Assembly (NCBI GenBank): GCA_023399105.1
Contig: JAEWQT010000259.1
Coordinates: forward strand, 1 to 7,548
Length of the DNA: 7,548 bases
From: Pseudomonadota bacterium
GTDB lineage: Bacteria; Pseudomonadota; Gammaproteobacteria; Pseudomonadales; Oceanobacteraceae
Direction of reading: 5' to 3'
Both the position numbers and the translations under genes were made by a program. The notes under the pieces were generated by a model, which saw only the letters and a program-made list of their open reading frames with translations, made no database searches and had not been told where the DNA came from. Below, in pieces: positions 1 to 6,275 of the stretch; position 1 is the first letter of the stretch; each line of letters begins with the position of its first letter.

Positions 1-828
1 ACGCAGCTGTATCTGAATGAGATCGGCTTTTCGCCATTGCTGTCGGCGGAAGAAGAAGTGCACTACGCCCGCCTGGCCCGTAAGGGGGATGAAATGGGGC
101 GCCGGCGTATGATCGAAAGCAACCTGCGTCTGGTGGTTAAAATTTCCCGCCGTTATCTCAACCGTGGTTTGTCGTTGCTGGATCTGATTGAAGAAGGCAA
201 CCTCGGCCTGATCCGGGCGGTGGAAAAATTCGACCCGGAACGCGGCTTCCGCTTTTCTACTTACGCCACCTGGTGGATCCGGCAGACCATTGAACGGGCC
301 ATTATGAATCAGACCCGTACCATCCGGTTGCCGATTCATGTGGTAAAGGAACTGAACGTCTATCTGCGTGCGGCCCGTGAGCTGACGCAGAAGCTGGATC
401 ATGAACCCACCGCTGAAGAAATTGCCGCGCTGCTGGAAAAACCGGTCGAAGATGTGAAGCGTATGCTGAAACTGAACGAGCGGGTGACTTCCATCGATAC
501 TCCCATTGGGCCGTCATCGGATAAATCCTTGCTGGATACCATCGCGGATGAGCGCATTAATGACCCGCGGGTAGAGCTGCAGAACCAGGATATTCAGGAA
601 AATCTGGCCCGCTGGATTGAAGAGCTGCCGGAGAAACAACGTGAAGTGCTGTCGCGCCGGTTTGGTTTGCGCGGCTATGAGACCAGCACGCTGGAAGATG
701 TGGGCCGGGAAATTGGTTTAACCCGTGAGCGGGTGCGCCAGATTCAGGTCGAAGCGCTGAAACGTTTGCGCGAAATCATGGAAAAACAGGGCCTGAACGC
801 CGCCACGTTGTTTGGTGATCTGTCCTGA
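1..828 (+). CDS. rpoS: RNA polymerase sigma factor RpoS (sigma-38), partial, 5' end outside window
   Basis: This is the general stress and stationary-phase sigma factor, which directs core RNA polymerase to stress promoters. The frame is open from base 1 to a TGA at 826-828 and gives 275 residues. The first visible residue aligns with about Thr58 of E. coli RpoS (330 aa), so roughly the first 55-60 residues lie outside the window. Region 1.2 begins at once ([14 protein letters not shown]). Region 2 follows at about 37-108, with the core-binding stretch [19 protein letters not shown] and the -10 recognition stretch [25 protein letters not shown] (115-122) carries the lysine equivalent to E. 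coli K173, which is used in RssB-dependent turnover. Region 3 is at about 123-185. Region 4 ends the protein, with the helix-turn-helix [20 protein letters not shown] (231-250) that contacts the -35 element. The gene converges on fdxA, with a shared terminator between them. RpoD is excluded by the short length after region 2 and the RpoS-type region 3. Identification is secure. Confidence 0.98.
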   Translation, partial: TQLYLNEIGFSPLLSAEEEVHYARLARKGDEMGRRRMIESNLRLVVKISRRYLNRGLSLLDLIEEGNLGLIRAVEKFDPERGFRFSTYATWWIRQTIERAIMNQTRTIRLPIHVVKELNVYLRAARELTQKLDHEPTAEEIAALLEKPVEDVKRMLKLNERVTSIDTPIGPSSDKSLLDTIADERINDPRVELQNQDIQENLARWIEELPEKQREVLSRRFGLRGYETSTLEDVGREIGLTRERVRQIQVEALKRLREIMEKQGLNAATLFGDLS

Positions 829-853
829 AGATTGTTATGACGGAATCATTTGC

Positions 854-890
854 CCAATAAAAAAGCTGCCGATGGCAGCTTTTTTATTGG
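854..890. terminator. Bidirectional rho-independent terminator between rpoS and fdxA
   Basis: A perfect inverted repeat has 17-nt arms (854-870 and 874-890) and a 3-nt loop (GAT). The core stem is AGCTGCC/GGCAGCT. The flanks read AATAAAAA on the left and TTTTTTATT on the right, so the GC stem is followed by a U-run on either strand. It lies 25 nt after the rpoS stop and 20 nt after the fdxA stop, so it can end both convergent transcripts. Confidence 0.93.
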
Positions 891-910
891 TTTGAAGCCG
901 GTTACCGGTT

Positions 911-1234
911 TCAGCGTTCCAGGTATTTCAGTTTGCCTTCCACGCCGTCCCATTCTTCAGCGTCGGGCAGGGCTTCTTTCTTCTCGGTAATGTTCGGCCA
1001 CACTTCTGCCAGTTCGGCGTTCAGTTCAATGTACTCTTCCTGGCCGGCCGGGACTTCGTCTTCCGAGAAAATAGCACCCGCCGGACATTCCGGTTCACAC
1101 AGGGCGCAGTCAATGCACTCGTCCGGATGAATCACCAGAAAATTCGGGCCTTCATAGAAACAATCAACCGGGCAAACTTCCACACAGTCGGTGTACTTAC
1201 ATTTAACGCAATTATCCGTCACGACGAATGTCAT
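911..1234 (-). CDS. fdxA: FdxA-type 7Fe ferredoxin ([3Fe-4S][4Fe-4S])
   Basis: This is a small soluble cytoplasmic electron carrier of 107 aa, the usual size for the Azotobacter FdI/FdxA family. The cysteine pattern is diagnostic. By comparison with A. vinelandii FdI, Cys9, Cys17 and Cys50 should bind the [3Fe-4S] cluster, and Cys21, Cys40, Cys43 and Cys46 the [4Fe-4S] cluster. Cys12 and Cys25 are the usual non-ligand cysteines. The motif [12 protein letters not shown] (40-51) is the second cluster loop, and the acidic C-terminal extension (about 55-107) is typical of the family. The ATG at 1232-1234 is preceded by AGAGAGG with a 5-nt spacer, which supports this start. It lies downstream of mutS on the same strand and has its own apparent promoter. 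The physiological partner cannot be read from the sequence. In Pseudomonas the same gene sits between rpoS and mutS. Confidence 0.97.
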   Translation of the reverse strand: MTFVVTDNCVKCKYTDCVEVCPVDCFYEGPNFLVIHPDECIDCALCEPECPAGAIFSEDEVPAGQEEYIELNAELAEVWPNITEKKEALPDAEEWDGVEGKLKYLER

Positions 1235-1287
1235 GTGAGCCTCTCTTTAAATCGCTGATCAACAGTGCAAGTCCCCGGTTCCTGGCA

Positions 1288-1307
1288 GGCAGCCTTAAAA
1301 GGCCGCC
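1288..1307 (-). other. Hairpin in the fdxA 5' leader
   Basis: On the minus strand GGCGGCC and GGCTGCC flank a 6-nt TTTTAA loop. As RNA this is a 7-bp stem with one internal G-U pair, extendable by one U-A pair. No U-run follows, so it is not a standard terminator. It would lie about 20-40 nt into the predicted fdxA transcript and about 53 nt ahead of the start codon. Possible roles are mRNA stability or leader control; none is shown. Confidence 0.4.
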
Positions 1308-1331
1308 ACCCGGGTGTCGTAAAAACCCTGC

Positions 1332-1360
1332 ATTCTAGGGGTGCGCCGGGCCGGGGGCAA
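1332..1360 (-). promoter_or_regulatory. Predicted sigma70-type promoter of fdxA
   Basis: Read on the minus strand, TTGCCC (1355-1360) and TAGAAT (1332-1337) are separated by exactly 17 bp of very GC-rich spacer. They match the -35 and -10 consensus at 4/6 and 5/6. Transcription would start near 1325 and give a leader of about 90 nt. This would let fdxA be expressed independently of mutS. No terminator is visible after mutS, so read-through is also possible. Confidence 0.6.
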
Positions 1361-1410
1361 GGCGCGTTGTCAGAAGGAAAGGTTATGTGCTTAGAACAGA
1401 ATCAGAGCCG

Positions 1411-3999
1411 TTACAGCATCTGTTTCAATTCATACAGCAGTTCTAACGCCTGACGCGGACTCAGATCATCCGGGCTGATGCCCGCTAAGCGTTCTTCCAC
1501 CGCCGAGGGCAGCATGGCAAACAGATCATTCTGCTGTGGTGTCGCCGCGGTGCTGGCTGGCTTGCCGGGATGGCTCTGCAGTACCGCCACTGGCTGATGG
1601 TTGCCCTGTTCCAGCCTTTGCAACTGGGCCTTAGCGGCCTGAATGACCTTGGCTGGCACGCCGGCCAGTTGCGCCACTTGCAGGCCGTAACTCTGGCTGG
1701 CCGGGCCTTGTTCAACGGCGTGCAGAAAAATAATGCGCTCGTCGTGTTCGGTGGCTTTTAAATGCACGTTCACGACATTGCTGAACTGCTCCGGCAGCGC
1801 GGTCATTTCAAAATAATGGGTGGCAAACAGCGTGAAGGCGTTAATGCTCTGCGCCAGATGGGCGGCACTGGCCCAGGCCAGCGACAAGCCATCAAAGGTG
1901 CTGGTGCCACGCCCCACTTCGTCCATCAGCACCAGGCTTTGAGCGGTGGCGTTGTGCAGAATGTTGGCGGTTTCGGTCATTTCCACCATAAAGGTCGAAC
2001 GGCCGCCGGCGACGTCATCCGAGGAACCCATACGGGTAAAAATCCGGTCGATCGGGCCCAGCTCACAGCGCTGCGCCGGCACATAGCTGCCGATATGCGC
2101 CAGCAGCACGATCAGGGCGACCTGACGCATGTAGGTGGATTTACCGCCCATATTGGGGCCGGTGATGATCTGCATATTGGTGCTGCCATCAAGGCGGGTG
2201 TCGTTGGCCACGAACGGGTCGGTGATCAGGTTTTCCACCACCGGATGGCGGCCCTGTTCAATATCCAGCACGGCGTCACCGGTTAATTGCGGCTGCACAA
2301 AGCGCAAGGTGTCGGCACGCTCGGCCAGGTTGCTGAGTACGTCCAGCTCGGCCAGTGCTGCCGCACAGACCTGCAATTCGACCAGCTCATCGGCCAGTGC
2401 CTGTACGATGTCGTCGTAGAGCATTTTCTCCCGGGTTAGGGCGCGGCTGCGCGCGCTTAAGGCTTTGTCTTCAAAGGTTTTCAGTTCCGGGGTAATAAAA
2501 CGCTCGGCATTTTTTAAGGTCTGGCGGCGGATGTATTCCACCGGTGCGCTGTCGGCCTGGGCTTTGGAGATTTCAATGTAATAGCCATGCACGCGGTTGT
2601 AGCCGACTTTTAAGGTGCTTAAACCGGTGCGGGCTTTTTCCTGCTCTTCCAGTTTCACCAGATAATCGCCGGCGTTTTCGCTTAAACCACGCAGTTCGTC
2701 CAGCTCGGCATCGTAGCCTTCGGCAATCACACCACCATCGCGGATGACGACCGGCGGGTTCTCAATAATGGCTTTACGTAAGCGCTCGACCCAATGCGGA
2801 AATTCCACGGCCCGTTCCAGCAGGTTGCTGGCCAGCGTGCTGTCGAGGCGCTGCAGTTGCGCGCGGATGGCCGGCACCACGCTGAGGGCATCGCGCAGGC
2901 GGGCCAGATCCCGTGGGCGGGCTGAACCCAGCGCCACGCGGGATAAAATCCGTTCAACATCGCCCACCTGTTTCAGCGTGCTGTGCAGTTCTTCGGTAGC
3001 GTACTGTTCCTGCAATTGGGCAATTAGGCCCTGGCGCTGGCGCAGCAGATCGTGGTCGCGCAGCGGCCGGTTCAGCCAGCGCTTCAGCAGACGACTGCCC
3101 ATGGCGGTGGCGGTTTTATCCATGATCCACGCCAGCGTGTGCTGGGTGTCGCCTTTCTGGTTGATGTCGATTTCCAGATTCCGGCGGCTGGCCGGGTCGA
3201 TAATAATGGCGTCGTCGGGTTGTTCCACCTGCAGCGAGCGGATATGCGGCAGGCTGTTGCGCTGCGTGTCCTGGGCGTAATGCAGTAGCGCTCCGGCGGC
3301 GCGGATGGCGACGGTCATCTGCTCGCAACCAAAGCCACGCAGGTCGCGTGTTTTCAGCTGGGTGGTGAGCAGGCGCAACGCGGTGTCGCTTTCAAAATGC
3401 CAGGGCGCGAGGGGGCGGGCGCCTTGTCGTTCTGTCAGGCTGGCGGGCAGCAGCTGATCTTCGTTCAGCAGCAGTTCGGCCGGCCGCAGGCGTTCGATTT
3501 CCGCCAGCAGGGCTTCTTCACCATCGACCTCCAGTACCGAAAAACGCCCGGAGCTCAGCTCCAGCACCGCCAGACCATGACGCTGCTGCTGTGAGCACAA
3601 CGCCACCAGCAGGTTGTCGCTTCGTTCGTCCAGAAAGGCTTCATCGGTGAGCGTGCCGGGGGTAATCACCCGCACCACTTTGCGCTCTACCGGCCCTTTG
3701 CTGGTGGCCGGGTCGCCGATCTGTTCGGCAATGGCCACCGAAACGCCGGCGCGCACCAGTTTGGCGATGTAGTTATCGGCGGAATGGTAGGGAATGCCCG
3801 CCATCGGAATGGGGGCGCCACCGCTCTGACCGCGGGCGGTTAAGGTAATATCGAGCAACTGGGCGGCCCGCTTGGCATCGTTATAAAACAGCTCGTAAAA
3901 ATCGCCCATGCGGTAAAACAACAGCGTATCGGCGAACTCAGCCTTAATTTTCAGATACTGCTGCATCATCGGCGTGTGTTGGCTGTTGTCCTGACTCAT
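1411..3999 (-). CDS. mutS: DNA mismatch repair ATPase MutS
   Basis: MutS recognises base mismatches and small loops after replication and recruits MutL. It is full length at 862 aa (E. coli 853). The N-terminal mismatch-binding domain (about 1-115) has the GDFYELF motif, with Phe34 and Glu36 forming the F-x-E mismatch reader. Connector, lever and clamp domains fill about 120-565. The ABC ATPase follows, with Walker [10 protein letters not shown] (614-622), the [12 protein letters not shown] signature (659-670), Walker [13 protein letters not shown] (689-700; Asp693, Glu694) and the ATHY loop (726-729). QNDLF (823-827) fits the beta-clamp binding consensus, and about 835-862 matches the C-terminal tetramerisation segment. 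The ATG at 3997-3999 has AGGA (4009-4012) 9 nt upstream. It is divergent from pncC and precedes fdxA on the same strand. All key residues are present, so the protein should be active. Confidence 0.99.
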   Translation of the reverse strand: MSQDNSQHTPMMQQYLKIKAEFADTLLFYRMGDFYELFYNDAKRAAQLLDITLTARGQSGGAPIPMAGIPYHSADNYIAKLVRAGVSVAIAEQIGDPATSKGPVERKVVRVITPGTLTDEAFLDERSDNLLVALCSQQQRHGLAVLELSSGRFSVLEVDGEEALLAEIERLRPAELLLNEDQLLPASLTERQGARPLAPWHFESDTALRLLTTQLKTRDLRGFGCEQMTVAIRAAGALLHYAQDTQRNSLPHIRSLQVEQPDDAIIIDPASRRNLEIDINQKGDTQHTLAWIMDKTATAMGSRLLKRWLNRPLRDHDLLRQRQGLIAQLQEQYATEELHSTLKQVGDVERILSRVALGSARPRDLARLRDALSVVPAIRAQLQRLDSTLASNLLERAVEFPHWVERLRKAIIENPPVVIRDGGVIAEGYDAELDELRGLSENAGDYLVKLEEQEKARTGLSTLKVGYNRVHGYYIEISKAQADSAPVEYIRRQTLKNAERFITPELKTFEDKALSARSRALTREKMLYDDIVQALADELVELQVCAAALAELDVLSNLAERADTLRFVQPQLTGDAVLDIEQGRHPVVENLITDPFVANDTRLDGSTNMQIITGPNMGGKSTYMRQVALIVLLAHIGSYVPAQRCELGPIDRIFTRMGSSDDVAGGRSTFMVEMTETANILHNATAQSLVLMDEVGRGTSTFDGLSLAWASAAHLAQSINAFTLFATHYFEMTALPEQFSNVVNVHLKATEHDERIIFLHAVEQGPASQSYGLQVAQLAGVPAKVIQAAKAQLQRLEQGNHQPVAVLQSHPGKPASTAATPQQNDLFAMLPSAVEERLAGISPDDLSPRQALELLYELKQML

Positions 4000-4010
4000 G
4001 GGTAACGATC

Positions 4011-4038
4011 CTGACCGGCTGGGAGTGGGCGTGATAAA
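4011..4038 (+). promoter_or_regulatory. Possible pncC promoter
   Basis: CTGACC (4011-4016) and GATAAA (4033-4038) each match the sigma70 -35 and -10 elements at 4/6, with a 16-bp spacer. A TG at 4032-4033 could instead serve an extended -10 at TAAAGT (4036-4041). Transcription would start near 4045. The -35 overlaps the mutS ribosome-binding site, so the element may be coincidental. Confidence 0.35.
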
Positions 4039-4048
4039 GTGAGGGCGG

Positions 4049-4077
4049 ATTGTAGGGCATTCTGTGGGGATACTGAA
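4049..4077 (-). promoter_or_regulatory. Predicted mutS promoter
   Basis: On the minus strand TACAAT (4049-4054) is a 5/6 match to the -10 consensus. TTCAGT (4072-4077) is a weak 3/6 -35 element 17 bp away. The start site would be near 4042, giving a leader of about 43 nt. The -35 element directly abuts the pncC start codon on the other strand. Confidence 0.5.
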
Positions 4078-4563
4078 ATGACACCGGAATTACAGCCATT
4101 AATTGAAGCGCTGGCCGATATTCTGCAAAGCCGGGGGCTGCGCGTGGTGACGGCGGAATCCTGCACCGGCGGAGGTATTGCCAGTGCCTTAACCGATGTG
4201 GCCGGCAGCTCTGGCTGGTTTGAATGCGGTTTTGTTACTTACTCTAACGAAGCCAAAATCCGTTACCTGAATGTGCCACCGGGTATTATTGAGCAGCATG
4301 GTGCGGTCAGCGAGGAAACCGTGCGCGCGATGGTGATGGGTGCGGTGAACAACAGCCTTGGGGATGTGGCCGTGGCGGTCAGTGGTATTGCCGGCCCGGG
4401 CGGTGGTTCGCCAGAAAAACCGGTGGGGACGGTGTGGTTTGCCTGGGGCAACGGTGAACATCAGCTGGTGGAATGCTGTCATTTTCCCGGTAACCGCCAG
4501 CAGGTGCGGGCGCTGGCGGTGGTGCATGGCATTCAGGGGTTGTGCCGGTTTTTGGCTTGTTAA
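4078..4563 (+). CDS. pncC: Nicotinamide-nucleotide amidase PncC (stand-alone CinA C-terminal domain)
   Basis: The product deamidates nicotinamide mononucleotide to nicotinate mononucleotide for NAD recycling. It is 161 aa, close to E. coli PncC (165 aa), and consists only of the CinA C-terminal domain; the N-terminal COG1058 domain of long CinA proteins is absent. Family motifs are clear: AESCTGG (26-32) with the Ser28 expected to be the nucleophile, YSNEAK (55-60) with the conserved lysine, and [19 protein letters not shown] (102-120). I chose the ATG at 4078 because GGGGA (4066-4070) sits 7 nt upstream and the family homology starts there. An in-frame GTG at 4039 would add 13 unmatched residues. 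It precedes recA, as in E. coli (pncC-recA-recX) and Pseudomonas, where it is often labelled cinA. Confidence 0.95.
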   Translation: MTPELQPLIEALADILQSRGLRVVTAESCTGGGIASALTDVAGSSGWFECGFVTYSNEAKIRYLNVPPGIIEQHGAVSEETVRAMVMGAVNNSLGDVAVAVSGIAGPGGGSPEKPVGTVWFAWGNGEHQLVECCHFPGNRQQVRALAVVHGIQGLCRFLAC

Positions 4564-4567
4564 GGCT

Positions 4568-4585
4568 GCCTGATAAAAATCAGGC
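4568..4585 (+). terminator. Hairpin just after pncC, weak terminator candidate
   Basis: GCCTGAT (4568-4574) and ATCAGGC (4579-4585) form a perfect 7-bp stem with an AAAA loop, 4 nt after the pncC stop. An A-rich stretch follows instead of a U-run, so this is not a classical intrinsic terminator. It may be an mRNA 3' stabilising stem, or a weak barrier to read-through into recA. Confidence 0.3.
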
Positions 4586-4595
4586 AAAAGAAGGG

Positions 4596-4624
4596 TTGGC
4601 GGCAGAAATAAGCTGTGCTTAAAT
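4596..4624 (+). promoter_or_regulatory. Predicted recA promoter
   Basis: TTGGCG (4596-4601) and TTAAAT (4619-4624) match the sigma70 -35 and -10 elements at 4/6 each, with a 17-bp spacer. The start site would fall near 4631, inside the LexA box, leaving a leader of about 84 nt. An alternative is an extended -10 at TGGTTAAAT (4627-4635), within the box itself. In either case LexA binding would block initiation. Confidence 0.55.
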
Positions 4625-4625
4625 A

Positions 4626-4641
4626 CTGGTTAAATTTACAG
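4626..4641. promoter_or_regulatory. LexA binding site (SOS box) controlling recA
   Basis: CTGGTTAAATTTACAG fits the gammaproteobacterial SOS consensus CTG-N10-CAG with an AT-rich centre. The flanks extend the match (TA before, TG after, against TACTG...CAGTA). It is the only such box seen upstream of recA. It lies 73 nt before the recA start and immediately downstream of the predicted -10, as expected for repression relieved by DNA damage. Confidence 0.93.
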
Positions 4642-4662
4642 TGCTTTGCTGTTGCCGCACTG
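4639..4662 (+). other. Inverted repeat in recA leader
   Basis: CAGTGC (4639-4644) and GCACTG (4657-4662) are a perfect 6-bp inverted repeat around a 12-nt loop. The left arm shares the last three bases of the LexA box. It could form a stem early in the recA leader RNA. No function is shown, and chance is possible at this length. Confidence 0.3.
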
Positions 4663-4714
4663 GATACTGAAAACCACAGCGAAGTTCCCTGCTGATTACC
4701 TGAAGGACAGAGCG

Positions 4715-5755
4715 ATGGACGCAAACAAACAGAAAGCCCTCGACGCAGCCCTGAGCCAGATCGAACGTCAGTTCGGTAAAGGCGCCATTATGAAAATGGG
4801 CGAACAGCCGCGCGAAGCCATTCCTGCTATTTCTACCGGCTCTCTGGGCTTGGATATTGCCCTTGGTATTGGTGGCCTGCCGATGGGCCGTATCGTGGAA
4901 ATCTACGGCCCGGAAAGCTCCGGTAAAACCACCCTGTGTCTGTCGGCCATGGCCCAGGCGCAGAAAATGGGCAAAACCGTTGCCATTATCGACGCCGAAC
5001 ACGCCCTGGATCCGCTGTATGCCGAAAAGCTGGGTGTCGATCTGGATACACTGCTGGTGTCGCAGCCGGATACCGGTGAGCAGGCGCTGGAAATCTGTGA
5101 CAGCCTGGTGCGCTCCGGTGCGGTGGACGTGATTGTGGTCGACTCCGTAGCGGCGCTGGTACCCAAGGCCGAAATTGAAGGCGAAATGGGTGACAGTCAC
5201 GTTGGTCTGCAGGCCCGCTTAATGTCACAGGCGTTGCGTAAACTGACCGGTAACGTGAAAAACGCCAACTGTCTGGTGATCTTTATTAACCAGATCCGCA
5301 TGAAAATTGGCGTGATGTTCGGCAGCCCGGAAACCACGACCGGTGGTAACGCTCTGAAATTCTACGCTTCGGTGCGTCTGGATATCCGTCGTACCGGCTC
5401 GGTGAAGCAGGGTGACGAAGTGGTGGGTAACGAAACCCGCGTTAAAGTCGTTAAAAACAAAGTATCGCCGCCGTTCAAACAGGCCGAATTCCAGATTATG
5501 TACGGCCAGGGTATTTACCACATGGGCGAAGTGATCGATCTGGGTGTTAAGTGTAACCTGGTGGATAAATCCGGTGCCTGGTACAGCTACAAGGGTGACA
5601 AGATCGGTCAGGGCAAAGCCAATGCGGCGCAATACCTGGACGAACATCCGGAACTGGCCAAAGAAATTGAAGACCAGATCCGTGCCCAGTTACTGACGGT
5701 GCCGGTGAAGGGCGGCGATATCGAAAGCGTGGTGGATGAAGAAGCGGAAGCCTGA
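4715..5755 (+). CDS. recA: Recombinase RecA
   Basis: RecA forms ATP-dependent filaments on single-stranded DNA, catalyses strand exchange, and acts as co-protease for LexA cleavage. It is full length at 346 aa (E. coli 353). The N-terminal oligomerisation helix starts [13 protein letters not shown]. Walker A is GPESSGKT (65-72), the catalytic Glu95 is in DAEHALD (93-99), and Walker B is [10 protein letters not shown] (139-148). Loop L1 is around 151-164 ([10 protein letters not shown]) and loop L2 around 193-209 ([16 protein letters not shown]). The tail is acidic (VVDEEAEA). I chose the ATG at 4715 because AAGGA (4703-4707) lies 7 nt upstream and family homology begins there. An in-frame ATG at 4646 would add 23 residues not found in RecA. 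The gene is LexA-controlled. Its last 20 nt overlap recX, with no terminator between them. Confidence 0.99.
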   Translation: MDANKQKALDAALSQIERQFGKGAIMKMGEQPREAIPAISTGSLGLDIALGIGGLPMGRIVEIYGPESSGKTTLCLSAMAQAQKMGKTVAIIDAEHALDPLYAEKLGVDLDTLLVSQPDTGEQALEICDSLVRSGAVDVIVVDSVAALVPKAEIEGEMGDSHVGLQARLMSQALRKLTGNVKNANCLVIFINQIRMKIGVMFGSPETTTGGNALKFYASVRLDIRRTGSVKQGDEVVGNETRVKVVKNKVSPPFKQAEFQIMYGQGIYHMGEVIDLGVKCNLVDKSGAWYSYKGDKIGQGKANAAQYLDEHPELAKEIEDQIRAQLLTVPVKGGDIESVVDEEAEA

Positions 5756-6251
5756 GCCGCTGGATCGCGCCGGACTGCGGCAGGCAGTTATCGACCTGTT
5801 GTCGCGACGCGATTATTCCCGTCTGGAACTGCAGCGTAAGCTGCAGCCCAGAGCCGCCAGCGCTGACGATTTAACCGCCGTGCTGGACGATATGGCCGAA
5901 CGGCGCTGGCAATCGGATGAACGTTTTACCGATGCCTTTCTGCACAGCCGCAGCGACCGTTATGGCCCGTTGCGGTTGACGCAGGAATTACAGCAAAAAG
6001 GCATCGCCAATGCCCGCACTGCGGTAGCCGCCCTGGATACCGACTGGCAGGAGCAGGCCGCGCAACTGGCGCAGCGCAAATTCTCCGGCGCCGACCTTAC
6101 CGATATCAAACAAAAAGCGCGTATTTACCGGCATCTGGCTCAGCGTGGTTTCAATGCCGACCATATCCGCCATGCGCTGGAACAGCTGGCGGCTGCCGGC
6201 GATCAGCATAATCCTCTGTCTGACGATGAAATCAGCCCCGGCTGGGACTGA
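5736..6251 (+). CDS. recX: Regulatory protein RecX
   Basis: RecX binds RecA filaments and limits their extension and activity. It is 171 aa, in the usual range (E. coli 166). It is rich in charged helices and has the family pattern: [16 protein letters not shown] (21-36) as the first three-helix repeat, then [15 protein letters not shown] (58-72), then [16 protein letters not shown] (75-90) as the central signature, and a third repeat around 120-151 ([15 protein letters not shown]). I chose the ATG at 5736, which lies inside recA in the +1 frame. No other ATG, GTG or TTG start fits before conserved residues are lost. Only a weak GGTGG stretch precedes it, so translation is probably coupled to recA. 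SOS control through the recA promoter follows from the overlap. Confidence 0.94.
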   Translation: MKKRKPEPLDRAGLRQAVIDLLSRRDYSRLELQRKLQPRAASADDLTAVLDDMAERRWQSDERFTDAFLHSRSDRYGPLRLTQELQQKGIANARTAVAALDTDWQEQAAQLAQRKFSGADLTDIKQKARIYRHLAQRGFNADHIRHALEQLAAAGDQHNPLSDDEISPGWD

Positions 6252-6275
6252 TTTATTCCCGTAAAGAAAAGGCTT

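Noticed and set aside
37..39. TTG as a start codon for the sigma factor gene
   Set aside because: The frame is open and matches RpoS region 1.2 from base 1, so this is an internal codon.
1246..1262. Anr/Fnr-like site in the fdxA leader (TTGAT followed by a partial second half)
   Set aside because: The second half-site does not match ATCAA, and the site lies far downstream of the predicted start.
1265..1453. Possible 62-codon plus-strand gene between fdxA and mutS
   Set aside because: It covers the fdxA promoter and leader and the 3' end of mutS, has no ribosome-binding site, and has low-complexity content.
1762..2286. Long open frame of 174 codons antisense to mutS
   Set aside because: It lies wholly within the conserved ATPase-coding part of mutS. 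Its histidine- and glycine-rich composition is typical of a shadow frame.
4039..4077. GTG at 4039 as the start of pncC
   Set aside because: It would overlap the predicted promoter region, and the 13 added residues have no family match. The ATG at 4078 has GGGGA at proper spacing.
4660..4680. Second LexA box (CTG and CAG triplets around 4661-4679)
   Set aside because: The spacings are 14 or 7 nt instead of 10, so no SOS box is formed.
4646..4714. In-frame upstream ATG that would lengthen RecA by 23 residues
   Set aside because: The extra residues match nothing in RecA. The stretch is leader sequence next to the SOS box, and the ATG at 4715 has a good ribosome-binding site.
4619..5200. Open frame of 193 codons antisense to the recA 5' part
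   Set aside because: It mirrors conserved recA codons and runs through the SOS box, with no domain resemblance.
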